From: Nonomuraea dietziae
Lineage (GTDB): Bacteria; Actinomycetota; Actinomycetes; Streptosporangiales; Streptosporangiaceae
DNA: 64,000 nucleotides
Direction: 5' to 3'
Assembly: GCF_014195505.1 (NCBI RefSeq)
Contig: NZ_JACIBV010000001.1
Location: forward strand, 2,232,001 to 2,296,000
The translations under genes were made by a program, and so were the position numbers. Shown piece after piece: positions 7,716-16,572 of the stretch. The notes under the pieces are model-generated. The model saw only the letters and a program-made list of their open reading frames with translations. It had not been told where the DNA came from and did not search any database. Within the stretch, counting starts at the first letter, position 1. Every line of letters begins with the position of its first letter.

Positions 7716-8843
7716 ATGGGCGAGGAGGCCAGGTGGTTTCGAGCCTTCCACCTGCTGTTCTACGCGTGTCTGGCGATCCCGGCGCTGACCGGCCGCGAGG
7801 GCGGGGCCCCCGCGTGGGCGGTGGCCGCGGTGATGGCGCTCTACTACTGGCTCTTCGTCGTGCGCGGCAGGGACAGGTTCGAACGGCTGCACCCGATGGG
7901 CTGGCACCTGACGGTGCTCATCGCGCTCATGGCCGTGCTGATCGTCCTCGATCCCGCCTTCGACACGCTGATCTTCGGGATGCTCTCGCTGCCGTACGTC
8001 ATGCTGCCGGGCAGATGGGCGTACGGCGGCGCGGCGGTGCTCGTGACAACGGCCTTCAGCGCCGCGGGCGGCCTGGCCGAGATCAGCCGGGCTCCCTCCA
8101 GGGCCGTCTCGCTCCTGGCCGGCATCGCGCTGGCCGTCCTGATGGGGCTGTTCGTCAACTTCCTGGTCAAGGCCGGTGAACGCAACAAGGAGCTGGGCGT
8201 GCTCGAGGAGCGGACCAGGCTGGCAGGGGAGATCCACGACACCCTCGCGCAGGGCTTCAGCGGGGTGATCACCCAGCTGGAGGCGGCCGAGCAGGCGGGC
8301 GACGACCTGGCGGCCGTACGGGAGCGGATCGCCAGCGCGAAGCGGCTGGCCAGGGAGAGCCTGGCGGAGGCGCGCAGGTCGGTGCACCAGCTGCGGCCGG
8401 AGCCGCTGCAGAGGGAGCGGCTCGACCTCGCCCTGGCGGGTGTGGCCAGGCGCTGGTCGGCGCGGACCGGGGTGCGCGCGCGGATGGCGGTCAGCGGGCC
8501 GCCCCGCCCGCTCGACCCCGACGTGGAGGTCGTGCTGCTGCGCGCGGCGCAGGAGGGCCTGGCCAACGTGGCCAGGCACGCGCGGGCCACCTCGGTGGCG
8601 CTCACGCTGACGTACATGGACGGGGAGGTGACGCTCGACGTGCTCGACGACGGCGCGGGATTCGACGGCGCGGGACTCGACGGCCTGGGCATCGACGGCG
8701 CGGGACCGGGCGGCGCGGGCAGGGAGGGCGGCTACGGGCTGACCGCGATGCGGGAGCGGGCGGCCCGCGTCGGCGGCGCGGTCACGGTGGAGTCGGCGCG
8801 AGGAGAGGGGACGGCGCTGTGCGTGAGCATCCCCTGCGCCTGA
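7716..8843 (+). CDS. Sensor histidine kinase (NarL/LuxR-type partner, HisKA_3)
   Basis: A 375-residue membrane kinase. The N-terminal ~150 residues hold about five hydrophobic segments with little extracytoplasmic sequence. The dimerisation/phosphoacceptor box ERTRLAGEIHDTLAQGF puts the His at ~174. The HATPase_c domain follows with the N-box EGLANVARHARA and G-boxes. A small Gly-Asp repeat (DGAGLDGLGIDGAGPGGAG) is inserted before the GYGLTAMRERA lid segment. It overlaps the response regulator by 25 bases. Family members with this architecture often sense membrane stress or drugs and control the linked ABC exporter. Confidence 0.94.
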   Translation: MGEEARWFRAFHLLFYACLAIPALTGREGGAPAWAVAAVMALYYWLFVVRGRDRFERLHPMGWHLTVLIALMAVLIVLDPAFDTLIFGMLSLPYVMLPGRWAYGGAAVLVTTAFSAAGGLAEISRAPSRAVSLLAGIALAVLMGLFVNFLVKAGERNKELGVLEERTRLAGEIHDTLAQGFSGVITQLEAAEQAGDDLAAVRERIASAKRLARESLAEARRSVHQLRPEPLQRERLDLALAGVARRWSARTGVRARMAVSGPPRPLDPDVEVVLLRAAQEGLANVARHARATSVALTLTYMDGEVTLDVLDDGAGFDGAGLDGLGIDGAGPGGAGREGGYGLTAMRERAARVGGAVTVESARGEGTALCVSIPCA

Positions 8844-9439
8844 TGATCGTCGACGACCATCCCGTGGTGCGCGACGGGCTGCGCGGCATGTTCGAGGGGC
8901 TGTCCGACATCGAGGTGGTGGCCGAGGCCGGTGACGGGCACGAGGCCTTGGCGATGGCCGACAGCGCGCGGCCCGACGTGGTGCTCATGGATCTGCGGAT
9001 GCCCGGACTCGACGGCGTGGGCGCCATCAGGAGGCTGCGCGCCGACCGTCCGGAGATCAGGGTGATCGTGCTGACCACCTACGACTCCGACGAGGACGTC
9101 TCCAGGGCGCTGGCCCACGGCGTGGTCGGCTACCTGCTGAAGGACGCGCCGCGCGAGGATCTGCACAGGGCGGTCCGCACGGCGGCGCAGGACCGTCCGA
9201 TGATCGCCCCCTCGATCACCTCCAAGCTGCTCGGCCTGCGCGAGCAGGTCGAGCCGAGCCCGCGCGAGCTGGAGGTGTTGCGTCTGGTCGCGGCGGGCGC
9301 GGGCAACAAGGAGATCGCCAGGCGGCTGCTGATCAGCGAGACCACGGTCAAGACCCACCTGCGGCACGTCTTCGGCAAGCTCGGCGTCGACAACAGGGCG
9401 GCCGCCGTGGTCACGGCGATGAAAAGGGGCCTGATCTGA
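8819..9439 (+). CDS. LuxR/NarL-family response regulator
   Basis: A 206-residue regulator. Receiver domain: acidic pair D12-D13, phosphoacceptor D58 in DVVLMDLRMPG, and the conserved Thr/Lys in LTTYDS and LLKDA. The C-terminal GerE HTH (SPRELEVLRLVAAGAGNKEIA, then TTVKTHLRHVF) binds DNA. GTG 8819 was preferred over ATG 8843 because an AGGAGAGGGG ribosome site precedes it. It overlaps the kinase gene, and the pair is probably co-transcribed with, and controls, the upstream exporter. Confidence 0.95.
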   Translation: MREHPLRLMIVDDHPVVRDGLRGMFEGLSDIEVVAEAGDGHEALAMADSARPDVVLMDLRMPGLDGVGAIRRLRADRPEIRVIVLTTYDSDEDVSRALAHGVVGYLLKDAPREDLHRAVRTAAQDRPMIAPSITSKLLGLREQVEPSPRELEVLRLVAAGAGNKEIARRLLISETTVKTHLRHVFGKLGVDNRAAAVVTAMKRGLI

Positions 9440-9452
9440 CGACCAGGCCCCT
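9425..9452. terminator. Stem-loop terminator between convergent genes
   Basis: Perfect 8-bp arms AGGGGCCT / AGGCCCCT with a 12-nt loop that contains the response-regulator stop codon. There is no T-tract, as usual in actinomycetes. It lies between two convergent genes and could act in both directions. Confidence 0.6.
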
Positions 9453-9466
9453 CGTTCACCGATCAT

Positions 9467-10831
9467 TTACCTCTTGACGCGGACGTAGTCCCTGCCGCTC
9501 TGCGAGCCGTAGGCGTCGTCGTCACCCTTGAAGACGAACTTCCAGTAGCCCGACTTGTAGGCCTTGACCTTGGTGTAGAGCTTGCCGCTGCCGGTGGAGT
9601 TCGTCGTCTTGACGAACTGCCACTTGCTGGAGCCCTTGGGCTTGAAGTACAGCCCGACCTTGGCCTCGTAGCCACCGCCGTCGACCAGGAGCACGCCCCT
9701 GAATCGCAGGTAGTTGCCGTACTTGACCGGCTCGGGGTAGGCGTTGAACTTGACCAGCTTGCTCTTGTCCCTGCTCGGCGGGGGCGTCGGCTTGACGACC
9801 CTCACCCAGTCACTCGAGCTGCTGGAGCCCTCGACGCCCCTGCTCCCCGAGAACACCGCGCGCCACCAGCCGGAGGTCTGCGCGGTGGCCGAGGCCCAGA
9901 AGCGGCCGTCGCGGCCGGTCCTGTCACCGGTCACGGCCTCCCACCTGCTGGAGCCGTGCGCCTTGAACAGGATGGTGACCCGCTGGCCGGCCAGGCCGTC
10001 CCAGCCGTGCGAGCCGTCGACCTGCAGGGCGCCCCTGAAGGTGAGCCTGTCGCCCTTGTCGACGGGCTCGGGGTCGGCGCTGAAGCCGACGATCCTGCTG
10101 TCGGCCGACCGGTGCCTGACATCGACCCTGTCGGTGTCGCTGACGGAGCCCTTGGCGCCGGCGTGGCCGTTGAACTCGGCCCGCCACCAGCCGGTGGCCT
10201 CGACGCTCACCCTGGCGGAGAACCAGCCGCTACGGCTGGTGCCGACCGTGGTGATGTGCCGGTAGGCGTCGGTGCCCTTCTCGCGGAAGGTGATGGTGAC
10301 GCGCTGGTCGCCGTATCCCTTCCAGCCGTCGCGCTCGGCGAGCAGGCGGCCTGAGACCGAGATGCGGTCGCCCTTGGCGACCACGTCAGGGTGCGCGCCG
10401 AAGTCCACGATCTTCGTGTCGACGGCGCTCTTCTTGACCTCGACGGTGAAGGAGCCGTTGGTCGACTTCTCCGAGCCGTCACCCGAGTGGGCGATGGCCA
10501 GGAGGTTCCACTTGCCGGCGTTCTTGGCGTCGAAGGACTTCTTGCCCGTCCACCTGGTCTCCTGCCCGTGAGGCGCGGGAGTCAGGTCGACCGGGGTGCC
10601 CACGCCCACGTCGCCGGGGGCCCTGAGCTTCAGCTCGGCCTTGCCGGCGTCTTTGGTCGTGAACGTGAACGTCGCGGTGACCTGCTGGTCGCCGGTGACG
10701 ACGATCGGCGAGGGAGAGACATCCACCTGAGAGATGCTCGGCGCGGTCGCCGCGGTGGCGGTGGGCGCGAGGGCGAGTGCCCCTGCTCCTACCGCGAGCG
10801 CCACGGCTGCCGCTCGGAAGCGTTGCAACAT
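9467..10831 (-). CDS. Secreted protein with three tandem ~100-residue beta repeats
   Basis: A protein of ~454 residues, starting at ATG 10831 behind AAGGAACGGAG; an ATG 14 codons upstream lacks a ribosome site. A signal peptide (FRAAAVALAVGAGALAL, cleavage near ATA-A) is followed by an Ig-like N-terminal module of ~115 residues. Three diverged repeats then begin KIVDFGAHPDVV, RIVGFSADPEPV and KLVKFNAYPEPV. Each has a GDR/GNY-type turn, then a VTITF-like strand and a SGWW/SGYW motif followed by an F-G element near the end. Such repeats occur in actinobacterial secreted proteins of unknown function, probably beta-sandwich adhesion or polymer-binding units. No catalytic motif seen. Confidence 0.85.
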   Translation of the reverse strand: MLQRFRAAAVALAVGAGALALAPTATAATAPSISQVDVSPSPIVVTGDQQVTATFTFTTKDAGKAELKLRAPGDVGVGTPVDLTPAPHGQETRWTGKKSFDAKNAGKWNLLAIAHSGDGSEKSTNGSFTVEVKKSAVDTKIVDFGAHPDVVAKGDRISVSGRLLAERDGWKGYGDQRVTITFREKGTDAYRHITTVGTSRSGWFSARVSVEATGWWRAEFNGHAGAKGSVSDTDRVDVRHRSADSRIVGFSADPEPVDKGDRLTFRGALQVDGSHGWDGLAGQRVTILFKAHGSSRWEAVTGDRTGRDGRFWASATAQTSGWWRAVFSGSRGVEGSSSSSDWVRVVKPTPPPSRDKSKLVKFNAYPEPVKYGNYLRFRGVLLVDGGGYEAKVGLYFKPKGSSKWQFVKTTNSTGSGKLYTKVKAYKSGYWKFVFKGDDDAYGSQSGRDYVRVKR

Positions 10832-10930
10832 TCGGGTACTCCGTTCCTTTCCCCGTTGGTTGAAACGCGGCATGAGGGTGCCACGTCGTACTTAAAGTAG
10901 ACGTTTAGGACAGGCAAAGAGTTTGAAATC

Positions 10931-10958
10931 CTGACAAACTGTCATTCAGATCTGTCAG
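10931..10958. promoter_or_regulatory. Inverted repeat CTGACA-N16-TGTCAG in divergent promoter region
   Basis: Six-base arms flank a locally AT-rich segment with internal TGTCA motifs, between the secreted-protein gene and the E1 gene. It is placed to bind a regulator affecting either promoter. No regulator gene is adjacent. Confidence 0.35.
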
Positions 10959-11008
10959 ACAAGAACTCTGTCCTCCCGGACCGGCAGACGCACGCGGTAT
11001 CTGGGGGA

Positions 11009-11014
11009 CATAAT
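11009..11014 (+). promoter_or_regulatory. -10 element CATAAT, leaderless start of E1 gene
   Basis: CATAAT ends 7 bp before GTG 11022 and no ribosome site precedes the GTG. The spacing implies that transcription starts at or next to the start codon, i.e. a leaderless mRNA, common in actinomycetes. Confidence 0.5.
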
Positions 11015-11021
11015 CGGGCTT

Positions 11022-13244
11022 GTGGCGCGCGACACTGTTGAGACTCACTTCACCGATGCGGTTGCGACGCTCAAGGCGGGCGCTCCCCGAGATCCGGCCC
11101 TGCCCATCAGGGAGGGCAGCACGCTGACCGGCGAGCGATGCCGTGAGCTGTACGACCGCCAGCAGGGCAGCCGGCTGCTCGACATCGCCGCCAGATGGCT
11201 GCGCGAGCAGAACGAGGGCTTCTACACCATCGGCTCGGCCGGCCACGAGGGCAACGCCGCGGTGGCCGCCGCCGTCCGGACCACCGATCCCGCCCTCCTT
11301 CACTACCGCTCGGGGGCCTTCTACCTGACTCGCTCCGTCATGGCGGGCCGCCTGCCCGAGCAAGGGCTGCGCGACGTGCTGCTGGGGCTGACCGCCTCGT
11401 CCGACGAGCCGATCGCGGGCGGCAGGCACAAGGTGTTCGGCCATCCAGACCTGGCGATCATCCCGCAGACCTCCACGATCGCCAGCCACCTGCCGCGCTC
11501 GGTGGGCGTCGCGCTGGCCATCGAGCGGGCCAGGGCGCTCGGCGTCGCCTCCGCCTGGCCGGGCGACGCGATCGCGGTGTGCAGCTTCGGCGACGCCTCG
11601 ATCAACCACGCCAGCGCCCTGTCGGCCTTCAACACCGCTTCCTACGCCACCTACCAGGGCCAGCCGCTGCCGATCCTGTTCGTGTGCGAGGACAACGGCC
11701 TCGGCATCTCGGTCCGCACGCCCAAGGGCTGGGTGGAGGCGGCCGCGCGCCGTCCGGGCATCGAGTACATCCAGGCCGACGGCTGCGACCTGGCCGAGGT
11801 CCACGACGCGGCCGTCCGCGCCGCCGAGCACGTGCGCACCACGCGCTCGCCTGCCTTCCTGCACCTGAGCACCGTGCGGCTGATGGGCCACGCGGGCTCC
11901 GACGTCGAGTCCTCCTACCGCACCCAGCGCGAGATCCGCGCCGACTACGAGCGCGACCCGCTGCTGCGCACGGCCGCCCTGCTGGTCGAGGCGGGGCTGG
12001 CCACGCCCGAGGAGCTGCTCAGGCGCTACGAGGCCGAGCGCGAGCACCTGCTGCGGATGGCGCTGGAGGCCACCCGCGCGCCCAAGCTCACCTCCGCCCG
12101 CGAGATCATCGAGCCGCTCGCCCCGCGCAGGGCCGACATGATCGCCAAGATCAGCCCGGTCGCCGCCGAGCCCTCGGCGAGGGAGAAGGCCTTCGCAGGG
12201 CAGCTGCCCGAGAAGGAGGACAAGCCGCTCACGCTCTCCCAGGCGATCAACCGCACGCTGGCCGACGCGCTGGCCGTCTACCCGGAGATGATGGTCTTCG
12301 GCGAGGACGTCGCCAAGAAGGGCGGCGTCTACGGCGTGACGCGAGGGCTGCAGAAGCGCTTCGGCGCAGGGCGCGTCTTCGACACCCTCCTCGACGAGCA
12401 AGCCGTGCTCGGCCTGGCGCTCGGCACGGGCGTGTCCAGGATGCTGCCGGTGCCGGAGATCCAGTACCTCGCCTACCTGCACAACGCGCTCGACCAGATC
12501 CGCGGCGAGGCGGCGACGATGTCGTTCTTCTCCCGCGGCGCCTACCGCAACCCGATGGTGGTGCGCGTGGCGGGCTACGCCTACCAGAAGGGGTTCGGCG
12601 GCCACTTCCACAACGACAACTCCATCGCCGCGCTGCGCGACATCCCAGGCATCGTCATCGCCTCGCCGTCCAGGCCCGACGACGCCTCGGCGATGCTGCG
12701 CACGTGCCTGGCCGCCGCGCGCACCGAGGGCTCGGTGTGCGTGTTCATCGAGCCGATCGCGCTCTACAACACCCGCGACCTGTTCGACGAGGGCGACAGC
12801 GGGTGGCTCGCGCCGTACGCGCCGCCGACCAGGTGGGCCGAGACGCACGTGCCGATCGGCAGGGCGCGCGGTTACGGCGACGGCCGAGACCTGACGATCG
12901 TGACGTACGGCAACGGCCTGCGGATGAGCCTGCGGGCGGCGGTCAAGCTCACCCAGGACGGGGTGAGCTGCAGGGTCCTCGACCTGCGGTGGCTGGCGCC
13001 GCTGCCGATGGAGGACCTCATGCGGGCGGCCGAGCTGACCGGCAAGGTCCTGATCGCCGACGAGAGCAGGCGCACGGGCGGCGTCTCGGAGGGCATCGTG
13101 GCCGAGATGCTCGACGCGGGCTTCACCGGGCAGCTGGCCAGGGTCGCCTCGGCCGACAGCTTCATCCCGCTGGGCGAGGCAGCCAACCACGTGCTGCTGT
13201 CGGAGGTCGAGATCGAGCAGGCGGCGCGCAAGCTGCTCAGCTGA
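11022..13244 (+). CDS. Alpha-keto acid dehydrogenase E1, fused alpha and beta subunits
   Basis: A 740-residue thiamine-diphosphate enzyme. Residues ~1-370 are the E1 alpha domain (GSAGHEGNAAVAAAV; cofactor motif from FGDASINHAS to CEDNGLGIS). Residues ~395-740 are the E1 beta domain (YPEMMVFGEDVAKKGGVYGVT, DTLLDEQAVLGLALG, FGGHFHNDNS). E1 decarboxylates a 2-oxo acid, probably branched-chain, and acylates the lipoyl group of E2. The two chains are usually separate genes; here they are one polypeptide. No E2 or E3 gene lies in the window. Substrate class is inferred from resemblance to 2-oxoisovalerate dehydrogenase. Confidence 0.9.
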   Translation: MARDTVETHFTDAVATLKAGAPRDPALPIREGSTLTGERCRELYDRQQGSRLLDIAARWLREQNEGFYTIGSAGHEGNAAVAAAVRTTDPALLHYRSGAFYLTRSVMAGRLPEQGLRDVLLGLTASSDEPIAGGRHKVFGHPDLAIIPQTSTIASHLPRSVGVALAIERARALGVASAWPGDAIAVCSFGDASINHASALSAFNTASYATYQGQPLPILFVCEDNGLGISVRTPKGWVEAAARRPGIEYIQADGCDLAEVHDAAVRAAEHVRTTRSPAFLHLSTVRLMGHAGSDVESSYRTQREIRADYERDPLLRTAALLVEAGLATPEELLRRYEAEREHLLRMALEATRAPKLTSAREIIEPLAPRRADMIAKISPVAAEPSAREKAFAGQLPEKEDKPLTLSQAINRTLADALAVYPEMMVFGEDVAKKGGVYGVTRGLQKRFGAGRVFDTLLDEQAVLGLALGTGVSRMLPVPEIQYLAYLHNALDQIRGEAATMSFFSRGAYRNPMVVRVAGYAYQKGFGGHFHNDNSIAALRDIPGIVIASPSRPDDASAMLRTCLAAARTEGSVCVFIEPIALYNTRDLFDEGDSGWLAPYAPPTRWAETHVPIGRARGYGDGRDLTIVTYGNGLRMSLRAAVKLTQDGVSCRVLDLRWLAPLPMEDLMRAAELTGKVLIADESRRTGGVSEGIVAEMLDAGFTGQLARVASADSFIPLGEAANHVLLSEVEIEQAARKLLS

Positions 13245-13252
13245 TCGCTCGC

Positions 13253-13285
13253 GAGGCGGGTACGGCGGCGCGCCGTACCCGCCTC
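13253..13285. terminator. Perfect 15-bp stem, 3-nt loop bidirectional terminator
   Basis: Arms GAGGCGGGTACGGCG and its exact complement flank a GCG loop, between the convergent E1 and CorA genes, touching the CorA stop. Its strength and position make it a clear shared terminator despite the absence of a T-tract. Confidence 0.8.
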
Positions 13286-14378
13286 ACAGCCAGTCGCGCC
13301 GTTTGAAGACCACGTAGAGGATGAGGCACACCGCCGCCATCAGCACGATCGCGAACGGGTAGCCGAAGGCCCAGTGGGTCTCGGGCATGTGGTCGAAGTT
13401 CATCCCGTAGATGGTGCCGACCAGCGTGGGCGCGAACAGGATGGCCGCCCACGCGGAGATCTTCTTGACCTCCTCGCTCTGCGCGTAGCTGGCCCTGGTC
13501 TGCTCCTGCGCCACGAGCGTCGAGTTGATCATGAGGATGTTCTGCAGCAGCTGGCGGAAGCCCGCCACCCGCTCGGAGACGGTGATCGCGTGGTCGGCGA
13601 CGTCGCGCAGGTAGCTCTGCAGCTCCTCGTTGACGCCGTACTTGTGGGCGCCCGCGATGAAGCCGTCGATCATCGGCAGCAGCGGGCTGGTCGCCCTCTG
13701 AAACTCGATGACCTCGCCGAACAGTTCGTAGACGCGGCGGGAGACCGTGGGATCGCCGCCGAAGACCTGCACCTCGATCTCCTCGATGTCCTTCTGCAGC
13801 CCCGCCACGACGGGGGCGTAGCCGTCGACCACGGCGTCGAGGATGGCGTAGAGGACGGCCTGCGGCCCCTGACGCAGCAGGTCGGGGTCCGACTCCATGC
13901 GCCTGCGCACCGCGGCCAGGTCGGGCGACTCGGCGTGCCGTACGGTCACCACGAAGTTGTTGCCGACGAAGGCGTGCACCTCGCCGAAGGCGACCTCCTC
14001 GACGTCGTCGAGGTAGGTGGCGGCGCGCAGCACCACGAAGAGCATCTCGCCGTATCGGTCGGCCTTGGGGCGCTGGTGACCGACGATGGCGTCTTCGAGC
14101 GCCAGCTCGTGCAGGCCGAACTCGCCCGCCAGCTTGGCCAGCTCCCAGTCCTTCGGTCGGTAGAGGCCGATCCAGGCCATGCTGCCGGGAGTGTTCTTGA
14201 GGCTGTCGAAGGCGTCGGCGAGGGAGGCGGGCGTGCCGATGCGGTGCCCGTCGAGGTAGAGGGCGTTGTCGATGACGGTGGGGCGGTAGGGAGGGGCCTC
14301 CTCGCCCTTGGGGTCCATCGAGTGCTCGGGCGCCGGTTCACGCCCGCCGCTGCGCAGGAAGCCCTTCATCCGTGCCAT
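13284..14378 (-). CDS. corA: CorA-family magnesium/divalent metal transporter
   Basis: A 364-residue protein; ATG 14378 sits behind AGGAGG. The large cytoplasmic N-terminal domain (WIGLYRPKDWELAKLAGEFGLHELALEDA) is followed by a long helix. Two C-terminal transmembrane segments come next, with the CorA selectivity motif in YGMNFDHMPE and the short basic tail KRRDWL. CorA forms homopentameric Mg2+ channels (Co2+/Ni2+ also possible). It is immediately downstream of a small NTF2-like gene on the same strand and converges on E1. Confidence 0.95.
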   Translation of the reverse strand: MARMKGFLRSGGREPAPEHSMDPKGEEAPPYRPTVIDNALYLDGHRIGTPASLADAFDSLKNTPGSMAWIGLYRPKDWELAKLAGEFGLHELALEDAIVGHQRPKADRYGEMLFVVLRAATYLDDVEEVAFGEVHAFVGNNFVVTVRHAESPDLAAVRRRMESDPDLLRQGPQAVLYAILDAVVDGYAPVVAGLQKDIEEIEVQVFGGDPTVSRRVYELFGEVIEFQRATSPLLPMIDGFIAGAHKYGVNEELQSYLRDVADHAITVSERVAGFRQLLQNILMINSTLVAQEQTRASYAQSEEVKKISAWAAILFAPTLVGTIYGMNFDHMPETHWAFGYPFAIVLMAAVCLILYVVFKRRDWL

Positions 14379-14388
14379 GGGGGCCCTC

Positions 14389-14862
14389 CTACGACAGCTG
14401 GAACTCGGTGAGCGCCTGCTGGGCCCGGTCTCTGATGGTCTTGCGGAACATCGGGGTCCACCCGAGCAGCAACCCCGCCGGTCTGCCCAGCGCCATTCTG
14501 GACCACTGGCGGAAGTCGAAGTCGTCATGGTGGCGCACGATCAGCCCGTCGTCGAAGCGGAAGAACGCCTCCACCTCGTTGACCACCTCGCGGCCCGTGC
14601 TGGTGAAGGTGTAGCGGGCCGTCCAGCTGGCGCTGCCGGTGAAGTCGTCGGCGGTGATAGCCCGGTAGGTCACGTCGGTGCCGTCGCCTCTGGACAGCAT
14701 CAGCCGCCACATGGCCATCACCTTGTCGCGGCCCTCCAGCTCCTGGAAGACCGGGTCACCGAAGCTGACGTCAGGGTGGTAGCAACGCTCCATGGCGTCG
14801 GTGTCGCTCTTGCTGAACGCCTCGAAGAAGGTGGTGAGCAAGGCCACATGCCGGTCGTTCAT
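14389..14862 (-). CDS. NTF2-like (SnoaL-type) protein
   Basis: A 157-residue protein with a compact alpha+beta cone fold: LLTTFFEAFSKSDTDAMERCYHPDVSFGDPVF at the N-terminus, a central WTARYTFTSTGREVVNEVEAFFRF strand pair, and VRHHDDFDF near the end. The family includes cyclases, isomerases and non-enzymatic ligand binders, so the reaction cannot be assigned. The gene lies 10 bp upstream of corA and 15 bp downstream of an amidohydrolase, on the same strand, suggesting one transcript. Confidence 0.85.
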   Translation of the reverse strand: MNDRHVALLTTFFEAFSKSDTDAMERCYHPDVSFGDPVFQELEGRDKVMAMWRLMLSRGDGTDVTYRAITADDFTGSASWTARYTFTSTGREVVNEVEAFFRFDDGLIVRHHDDFDFRQWSRMALGRPAGLLLGWTPMFRKTIRDRAQQALTEFQLS

Positions 14863-14877
14863 GACATCCCCCTCTGA

Positions 14878-15756
14878 TCAGATCATGCGTATCGCATTCT
14901 CCCAGCACACGGCGCGCAACCAGTCACCACCCAGGCCGAGTCCTTCCAGGCCGTCGAGCTGGTGGGCGTAGGCGTGCGGGATGGTGGGGAAGTCGCTGCC
15001 GAGCACCACCTTCCCAGCGAGACCGAGCTCACGCAGCCTCGGGCTGAGCCGTTGGGGGAAGGGCATGCCGCGCTCGGCGAAGGAGGTGAAGGCCATCGTG
15101 GTGTCCAGGGCGACGCGCTCGTGGCGTTCGGCCAGGTCGAAGAAGTCCTCGTACTCGGGCATCCCCAGGTGCGCGATCACCATGCACAGGCGGGGGTGGC
15201 GGCGCATGACCTCGCTGACCGGCTGGACGCCGACGCAGCCGCCCGGCACGGGCACCGAGCTGGCGTGCACCACGACGGGGGTGCCCGCCTCGGCGAGCAG
15301 GCCCCAGACCGGGTCGAGCTCGGGGAGCCTGGGGTCGAAGGCGCCGACCTGGAGGTGGATCTTGAAGATCCTGACGCCGTCGTCGAGCGCCTGCCGCACG
15401 TAGGTGAGCACGCCGGGCTCGGGGAAGAAGGTCGCCGACGGCAGGCACTCGGGCACCTTGCGGGCGAAGTCGAGGGTCCAGGCGTTGAGGTCGGCGGCCA
15501 TGCCGGGCCTGTGGGCGTAGGCCAGGGCGGGGAAGGCGCGCAGGCCCATCCCGGTCAGCAGCGCGACGCGCTCCTCCACCGGCTGCCGGTAGCGGATCTG
15601 CCAGCCCTGCCCCATGAGCGGGCCGCCGTTGTCGAAGTGGTGCCACACCCTGCGCTCCATCCGCTCGGGCAGGAAGTGGACGTGCAGGTCGACAAGTCCC
15701 GGCAGCCCCAGCGCCTGCCACCAGCCGGGCACGGCAGAATCTTGTTCTATGGCCAC
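14878..15756 (-). CDS. Amidohydrolase-family (ACMSD-like) protein
   Basis: A 292-residue TIM-barrel hydrolase of the amidohydrolase_2 family, starting at GTG 15756. The N-terminal metal motif is DLHVHF. VVVHASS supplies the mid-barrel His, MVIAHLGMPEYEDF the next His, and LGSDFPTIPHAY the terminal catalytic Asp. Family members are metal-dependent hydrolases or decarboxylases of cyclic or aromatic acids; the substrate cannot be read here. It heads a run of minus-strand genes through corA and diverges from the M50-like gene with 33 bp between starts. Confidence 0.88.
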   Translation of the reverse strand: MAIEQDSAVPGWWQALGLPGLVDLHVHFLPERMERRVWHHFDNGGPLMGQGWQIRYRQPVEERVALLTGMGLRAFPALAYAHRPGMAADLNAWTLDFARKVPECLPSATFFPEPGVLTYVRQALDDGVRIFKIHLQVGAFDPRLPELDPVWGLLAEAGTPVVVHASSVPVPGGCVGVQPVSEVMRRHPRLCMVIAHLGMPEYEDFFDLAERHERVALDTTMAFTSFAERGMPFPQRLSPRLRELGLAGKVVLGSDFPTIPHAYAHQLDGLEGLGLGGDWLRAVCWENAIRMI

Positions 15757-15789
15757 AGTCGCGACCTTACCTGGATAGGGTCATGCGTG

Positions 15790-16506
15790 ATGGACAAGCT
15801 ATGGGCCCACCTGGTCGAGGCTCAGCCACCCCCCGAGCTGTGGCTCGTGGCGCTCTCGGCCCTGGCCGCCTTCGTGATCGTCGCCTACCGCACGTCGTGG
15901 CAGCTGACCAGAGGCCTGGTCACCATCGCCCACGAGGGTGGTCACGCGCTGGTGGCGCTGCTCAGCCGCCGCCGGCTGCAGGGCATCCGCCTGCACTCCG
16001 ACACCTCGGGCGTGACGCTCACCAGAGGCAGGCCCACGGGCCCCGGCATGGTCTTCACCGCGCTCGCCGGCTACGTGGCCCCCTCACTGCTGGGCCTGGC
16101 CGGCGCGTGGCTGACCGCCCAGGGGCGGGTCACCCTGCTGGTGTGGAGCGTGCTGCTGTTCCTGGTCTGCATGCTGCTGCTGATCCGCAACCTGTACGGC
16201 GCGCTGATCCTGCTGGCGACGGGCGGGGCGGTGTTCGCCCTGTCGATGTACGCCCCCGACGACGTCCAGATGGTCGTGGCGCAGGTCGCGGTGTGGTTCC
16301 TGCTGTTCGGCGGGGTCAGGCCCATTCTCGAGCTGAGGCGCAAGCGGCGCAGGGGCCAGGCGCCCGACTCCGACGCCGACCAGCTCGCCAGGCTGACCTT
16401 CCTGCCCGGCGGCTTCTACGTCCTGTTCTTCCTGGTGGTCGCGGCGGCCTCGGTGGTCGGCGGCGCGTGGCTCATGCTGCCTGCGGCGGTCCTGCCCTCG
16501 CTCTGA
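15790..16506 (+). CDS. M50B-like integral membrane metalloprotease
   Basis: A 238-residue polytopic protein with about six hydrophobic segments. The HEGGH motif at residues ~48-52 (HExxH zinc site) lies in the second hydrophobic region, and the surrounding TIAHEGGHALVALLSRRRLQGIRLHSDTSG pattern matches the actinobacterial M50B/SpoIVFB-like family. A second metal ligand typical of M50 proteases is not obvious, so proteolytic activity is plausible but unproven. GTG 15787 is an alternative start. No partner gene indicates a substrate. Confidence 0.85.
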   Translation: MDKLWAHLVEAQPPPELWLVALSALAAFVIVAYRTSWQLTRGLVTIAHEGGHALVALLSRRRLQGIRLHSDTSGVTLTRGRPTGPGMVFTALAGYVAPSLLGLAGAWLTAQGRVTLLVWSVLLFLVCMLLLIRNLYGALILLATGGAVFALSMYAPDDVQMVVAQVAVWFLLFGGVRPILELRRKRRRGQAPDSDADQLARLTFLPGGFYVLFFLVVAAASVVGGAWLMLPAAVLPSL

Positions 16507-16572
16507 TGTCACTACGCCCCATCAAGCACCGCAAACCCCACTAAACTCGCCCGGGGAACAGGGGGAGGCGGC

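Noticed and set aside
10905..13190. A 761-codon open frame antisense to the E1 gene
   Set aside because: Same shadow effect; the sense strand carries clear E1 motifs.
14962..15780. Long N-terminal extension of the M50-like protein
   Set aside because: It is antisense to the amidohydrolase and has shadow composition; homology starts at ATG 15790.
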